Below, piece after piece: positions 60,412 to 64,000 of a DNA stretch of 64,000 nt; positions within the stretch are counted from its first letter, which is position 1, and every line of letters starts with the position of its first letter. The stretch is from Shinella sp. SUS2 (GTDB lineage Bacteria > Pseudomonadota > Alphaproteobacteria > Rhizobiales > Rhizobiaceae). Where the stretch lies: contig NZ_KQ410726.1 of NCBI RefSeq assembly GCF_001262505.1, positions 296,357 to 360,356 of the forward strand, written 5' to 3'. The notes below the pieces were generated by a model that saw nothing but the letters and a program-made list of their open reading frames with translations, was not told the DNA's origin and ran no database searches. The translations under genes were made by a program, and so were the position numbers.

Positions 60412-60549
60412 GCCCCTCACCCTAACCCTCTCCCCGCAGGCAGGGAGAGGGGACCTGCCACACGAACGGGTGTTGGTTGGAGAAATTGGCGCGGCATATT
60501 TCCTTCTCCCCGTTTACGGGGAGAAGGTGCCGGCAGGCGAATGAGGGGC
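60412..60549. repeat. MITE-like palindromic repeat, copy E
   Basis: This 138-bp element begins GCCCCTCACCCTAACCCTCTCCCCGC and ends with GGTGCCGGCAGGCGAATGAGGGGC. It has the internal CCTTCTCCCCG/CGGGGAGAAGG hairpin seen in copy A. It lies outside the GTA cluster, between the Hsp70-like and reductase genes. Confidence 0.75.
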
Positions 60550-60562
60550 TATCCCCTGTGCC

Positions 60563-61351
60563 TCAGACCGACCGCGCCGCCCCGCCGTCGCAGCGGATGA
60601 GGCTGCCGGTAACGTAACTTGCCGGTGCGCTGCACAGGAAGGCGGCGGTCGCCGCGAACTCCTCTACGGCGCCGTAGCGCCGGGCCGGGATGGCCCGTTC
60701 CGAGGCGGCGCGCACCTCGGCGACGCTCTTGCCGCTGCGCTCGGCGGCAGCGGTGTCGAGGCTCTTCAGCCGGTCCGTCATGATGCTGCCGGGCAGCAGC
60801 ATGTTGCTGGTCACGCCGTACTCGGCGACCTCGCTTGCCAGCGTCTTCGACCAGCCGGCCAGTGCCGGGCGCAGCGTGTTGGACAGCGCCAGGCCGGGAA
60901 TCGGCTCGATGACGCCGGAGGATGCGACCGTCAGGATGCGGCCCCAGCGCTGCTCCTTCATGACCGGCAGCAGCTGGTTGGTCAGGGTGATGATCCGCAG
61001 CACCATGGACTGGAAGTAGGTCGCCAGCTTTTCCGCGCTCATGTCCTCGGTGGAGCCGGGCGTCGGCCCGCCGGAATTGTTGACGAGAATATCCACGCCG
61101 CCGAGCTTTTCCCGGGTCGCCTTCACAAGCGTCTCGACGACGTCCTCGTCGCCGAGATCCGCCTGCACCCAGTCGGCCCGGCCGGTGCCTTCCGCATTGA
61201 TGGCCTCGCAATTGGCCGCCAGTGTCTCGGCGCTGCGCCCACACAGGAGGACATGCGCGCCCTCGCGGGCGAGCGCTTCGGCAATGCCTTTGCCGAGGCC
61301 GCGGGAGGAGGCGAGGACGAGGGCGCGTTTGCCGGCAATTCCGAGATCCAT
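60563..61351 (-). CDS. SDR-fold oxidoreductase (FabG-like), atypical active site
   Basis: The 262-residue protein has the cofactor motif ASSRGLGKGIA (residues 14-24) and the structural NNSGG (91-95). The usual Ser-Tyr-x3-Lys triad is altered: S144/S145 are present, but the YxxxK position reads S157-N-T-L-R161. The C-terminal YVTGSLIRCDGGAARSV is typical of FabG-like proteins. The relatives with LSNxxR in place of YxxxK form an SDR subgroup whose activity is not clear. AGGAC precedes the ATG. It lies 11 bases after the FAD-oxidase gene and is probably cotranscribed. Confidence 0.85.
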   Translation of the reverse strand: MDLGIAGKRALVLASSRGLGKGIAEALAREGAHVLLCGRSAETLAANCEAINAEGTGRADWVQADLGDEDVVETLVKATREKLGGVDILVNNSGGPTPGSTEDMSAEKLATYFQSMVLRIITLTNQLLPVMKEQRWGRILTVASSGVIEPIPGLALSNTLRPALAGWSKTLASEVAEYGVTSNMLLPGSIMTDRLKSLDTAAAERSGKSVAEVRAASERAIPARRYGAVEEFAATAAFLCSAPASYVTGSLIRCDGGAARSV

Positions 61352-61362
61352 CGTGATGTGTC

Positions 61363-62778
61363 CTATGCGCGGGACGTGTCGGTGCGGTAGGGCACCTTGC
61401 CCGGATTGAAGAGGTTTTTCGGGTCGAGCGCGGCCTTGATCGCCTGCGCCACAGCGCGGCGCGATGCATTGCCATAGCTGAGATAGGCGCGGCGCTTCTC
61501 CGTTCCCACCCCGTGCTCGGCGGAAAAGCTGCCGCCGAGTTCGGCGACGCCGGTATAGACGGCATCCTCGATCGGCTCTTTCGCGCCCGGGGCCGCTACG
61601 CCGTTGCCGATGACGGAGATATGCAGGTTGCCGTCCGCAATGTGGCCGTAGACATAGGCGTCGAAACCCGGATCGATCGCCCTCAGCCGCTGCCGTAGGC
61701 CATCGACATATCCGTCGAGCGCGCCCGGCGGCACGGAGACGTCGAAGGAGGGGGCGGCCGGGAAATGCCGGTACATGAAGTCGCCGTCCTCGCGCAGTGC
61801 CCAGAAGCGCCGGGCCTGGTCGAGCGAGGCGGCGACGATGCCGCTGGTCAGCCCGTGTTCCTCCCAGAGGGCGGCAAGACCCTCTTCCAGCGCCTCGCGC
61901 GCCTCCGCCTCGCTGCCGGCGGACACTTCCATCAGGAGGATCGCGGGGGTATCGGTCTCCAGCCAGCCGAGGTCGAAGCCCTTGTCCGCAGCGCTGTCGC
62001 GCAGACAACGCTGCCACATCAGTTCCGCGCCTTCCAGCTGCAGGGCCGGCTGGCTGCGGAAATGGGCGATCAGCGAGAGGGCGGCCGTGGCGTCGGGCAC
62101 GCCGACAAGCGCGGTGGCGCGCATCGGGTTGAAGCTTTCGAGTTTCAGCACGGCACGGGTGACGAAGCCGTAAGCGCCTTCCGAGCCGATGAGAAGCTGC
62201 TTGATGTCGGGCCCGGCGCTGACTTTCAACACACGCGTCAGGTCGCTGACGAGGCTGCCGTCCGGCATCACCGCCTCGATGCCGAGTACCTGGTGGCGCA
62301 TCACGCCGTTGCGGAAGGCGAGGATGCCGCCGGCATTGGTCGCGATCATGCCGCCGATGGTGGCGCTGCCGCGGGCGGCAAGGTCGATGCCGGGAATGAG
62401 GCCGACTTCGGCGGTTGCCTCCTGCAGGGCCTGTAGCGTGACGCCGGCGCCGACGGTGACGGTGCGGGCGAGGGGATCGATCGCCTCGATCCGGTTGAGA
62501 CGGGCGGTGGAAAGGATGAGCTCGCCCGGCCGGCTGATGCCGCCGCCGACAAGGCCGGTGCGTCCGCCCTGCGGCACGACGGGCACGTCGTTTTCGGAGC
62601 ACCAGCGCACCACGGCGGCCGCGGCCTCGGGCGTCGCCGGCTCGGCCATGGCGCCCGCGCCGAAATTGCCGGCATGTTCACCGGGGTGCCGGTTCGCCAG
62701 CCGGTCGCTTCCGACAAGGTGGAGATCATCGCCGAAATCGTTCAAGTCGCGTTCGAGCGATCGGATAATCTCGGACAT
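61363..62778 (-). CDS. FAD-linked 2-hydroxyacid oxidase/dehydrogenase (GlcD-like)
   Basis: The 471-residue flavoenzyme of the VAO/PCMH family has an FAD-binding region: VPVVPQGGRTGLVGGGISRPGELILS and GSATIGGMIATNAGGILAFRNGVMRHQVLGIEAVMPDG. The C-terminal domain has metal-type YGHIADGNLHI and GSFSAEHGVGTEKR motifs. Such proteins oxidise D-lactate, glycolate or D-2-hydroxyglutarate. The ATG at 62776-62778 begins MSEIIRSLERDL. It is upstream of the SDR gene in the same direction and probably forms an operon with it. Confidence 0.88.
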   Translation of the reverse strand: MSEIIRSLERDLNDFGDDLHLVGSDRLANRHPGEHAGNFGAGAMAEPATPEAAAAVVRWCSENDVPVVPQGGRTGLVGGGISRPGELILSTARLNRIEAIDPLARTVTVGAGVTLQALQEATAEVGLIPGIDLAARGSATIGGMIATNAGGILAFRNGVMRHQVLGIEAVMPDGSLVSDLTRVLKVSAGPDIKQLLIGSEGAYGFVTRAVLKLESFNPMRATALVGVPDATAALSLIAHFRSQPALQLEGAELMWQRCLRDSAADKGFDLGWLETDTPAILLMEVSAGSEAEAREALEEGLAALWEEHGLTSGIVAASLDQARRFWALREDGDFMYRHFPAAPSFDVSVPPGALDGYVDGLRQRLRAIDPGFDAYVYGHIADGNLHISVIGNGVAAPGAKEPIEDAVYTGVAELGGSFSAEHGVGTEKRRAYLSYGNASRRAVAQAIKAALDPKNLFNPGKVPYRTDTSRA

Positions 62779-62906
62779 GTTCCCGTTTCCTCTGCCGATG
62801 GGCCGGCTGGAATGCGTAGTGCGGCGGAGAGGCGGAATCAAGCGGACAACGGATGATACGGGCAGCATTCGATTGACGTTTACGTGAAAGTCAATAAACT
62901 TTCGAC

Positions 62907-62988
62907 CCTGTCATGATGTCATGCGCAAATGCAGGGAAAGTCTGTCGCAGAACGGCTCGACAAGGCTTTCGGCATTTGTCATGACAGG
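62907..62988. promoter_or_regulatory. Interrupted inverted repeat upstream of the ETF-QO gene
   Basis: CCTGTCATGA (62907-62916) and CAAATGC (62926-62932), split by 9 bases, are together complementary to the continuous GCATTTGTCATGACAGG at 62972-62988. The 9-base interruption (TGTCATGCG) repeats part of the arm. The structure lies in the divergent promoter region 54 bases before the ETF-QO start and could be an operator or RNA hairpin. Confidence 0.5.
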
Positions 62989-63041
62989 CCGACCCGAGGG
63001 AATTGCCGCGGCTTTTGAGGGGTTGCGGGGTGGAGAGACGA

Positions 63042-64000
63042 ATGAGCGAAGAAATGGAACTCCCCGAACGCGAGAGCATGGAATTCGACGTTGTGATCGT
63101 GGGGGCTGGTCCTGCGGGGCTGTCTGCGGCGATCCGGCTGAAGCAGGTCAATCCGGATCTCACCGTCGTCGTGCTCGAAAAGGGCTCGGAAGTCGGCGCG
63201 CATATCCTCTCCGGCGCCGTCGTCGATCCCATCGGCATCGACCGCCTCCTGCCCGATTGGCGCGAGGACGCCGACCATCCCTTCAAGACCGCGGTGACGG
63301 ACGACCATTTCCTGCTGCTCGGCCCGGCCGGCTCGGTGCGCCTGCCGAACTTTGCCATGCCGCCCCTGATGAACAACCACGGCAACTACATCGTCTCGCT
63401 CGGCAATGTCTGTCGCTGGCTGGCGACCAAGGCGGAAGAGCTCGGCGTCGAGATCTATCCCGGCTTTGCCGCCACAGAGGTGCTCTACAATGACGAGGGT
63501 GCCGTCATCGGCGTCGCCACCGGCGACATGGGCATCGAGCGCACCGGCGAGCCCGGCCCGAACTACACCCGCGGCATGGCCCTTCTCGGCAAGTACACGC
63601 TCATTTCCGAGGGCGTGCGCGGTTCGCTCGCCAAGCAGCTGATTTCGAAGTTTGACCTCCAGAAGGATCGCGAGCCCCAGAAGTTCGGCATCGGCCTGAA
63701 GGAACTCTGGCAGGTCAAGCCGGAGAACCACAAGCCCGGTCTCGTGCAGCACTCCTTCGGCTGGCCGCTCGGCATGAAGACCGGCGGCGGTTCGTTCCTC
63801 TATCATCTGGAGGACAACATGGTCGCCGTCGGCTTCGTGGTGCATCTCAACTACAAGAACCCCTATCTCTTCCCCTTCGAGGAGTTCCAGCGCTTCAAGA
63901 CGCATCCGGCGATCCGCGGCACCTTCGAGGGCGGCAAGCGGCTTTCCTATGGCGCGCGCGCCATCACCGAGGGCGGCTACCAGTCGGTGCCGAAACTGTC
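63042..64000 (+). CDS. Electron transfer flavoprotein-ubiquinone oxidoreductase, 3' end missing
   Basis: About 319 residues are visible before the window ends with no stop. The FAD-binding motif VVIVGAGPAGLSAAIRLK is at residues ~17-35, followed by LEKGSEVGAHILSGAVVDP. FGIGLKELWQV and GLVQHSFGWPLGMKTGGGSFLYH are conserved in ETF-QO. The C-terminal 4Fe-4S ferredoxin domain would lie to the right. The enzyme passes electrons from ETF (fatty acid and amino acid oxidation) to ubiquinone at the membrane. The ATG at 63042 follows GGAGAG. Confidence 0.93.
   Translation, partial: MSEEMELPERESMEFDVVIVGAGPAGLSAAIRLKQVNPDLTVVVLEKGSEVGAHILSGAVVDPIGIDRLLPDWREDADHPFKTAVTDDHFLLLGPAGSVRLPNFAMPPLMNNHGNYIVSLGNVCRWLATKAEELGVEIYPGFAATEVLYNDEGAVIGVATGDMGIERTGEPGPNYTRGMALLGKYTLISEGVRGSLAKQLISKFDLQKDREPQKFGIGLKELWQVKPENHKPGLVQHSFGWPLGMKTGGGSFLYHLEDNMVAVGFVVHLNYKNPYLFPFEEFQRFKTHPAIRGTFEGGKRLSYGARAITEGGYQSVPKL

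Overview
The window is about 64 kb of GC-rich alphaproteobacterial chromosome, densely coded on both strands and without rRNA, tRNA, integrase or transposase genes. Gene content and order point to the Rhizobiaceae (Ensifer/Sinorhizobium, Rhizobium, Agrobacterium or Shinella; the genus cannot be fixed from this). The pointers are a pha2-type Na+/H+ antiporter operon beside mucR, the feuN-feuP-feuQ osmosensing module, the cycHJKL cytochrome c maturation operon followed by degP and a two-component system, and a glnE-pleC pair.

Layout. 1-2015: end of a multisubunit cation/proton antiporter operon (phaD'-E-F-G). 2429-4313: mucR with a clear terminator, then a DnaA-domain-IV-like HTH protein translationally overlapping a DUF6456 protein. 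4446-5499 (minus): sufE and a DUF5330 protein. 5982-8238: a PAS/HisKA kinase best read as DivJ plus a peptidoglycan-binding membrane protein. 8361-14111: a soluble chemoreceptor, DUF1491, a secreted RTX/beta-solenoid protein, DUF2336 and small proteins, with candidate CtrA boxes. 14244-17603 (minus): DUF1254, DUF1214 and a class A penicillin-binding protein. 17917-18742: two small housekeeping-type proteins.

18806-34994 is a complete, collinear gene transfer agent (GTA) structural cluster of the Rhodobacter type: TerS-like, TerL, portal, protease, capsid, connectors, tail tube, chaperones, tape measure, distal tail, hub, NlpC/P60 peptidase and a 1281-aa terminal 'megatron'. It also has a GH19-like lysin between terminase and portal and a holin-like protein at the end. 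It has no integrase or replication genes, so it is not an ordinary prophage. Four short palindromic MITE-like repeats sit in its intergenic gaps. A strong promoter candidate followed by a terminator-like hairpin lies in its leader.

35087-49250 is one long rightward run: feuN-feuP-feuQ, a surface-antigen lipoprotein, ccmI/E/F/H, degP, an OmpR-type two-component system and glnE. 49270-54480 (minus) holds pleC and pepN. 54803-62778 holds two transporters, tiny genes, an atypical uracil-DNA glycosylase, an Hsp70-like ATPase, a short-chain reductase and a FAD-linked oxidase. At 63042 an ETF-ubiquinone oxidoreductase runs off the right edge.

Two themes stand out. First, three regulators known in rhizobia to feed the DivK/CtrA or MucR cell-cycle network (mucR, divJ, pleC) lie on either side of a GTA cluster, and in Rhodobacter GTAs are CtrA-dependent. 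Second, at 57274-57412 a 21-codon ORF with a near-perfect Shine-Dalgarno sequence is followed by a 13-nt exact complement of that sequence. This architecture resembles type I toxin mRNAs or RNA-controlled leaders and is the best candidate here for an undescribed element.
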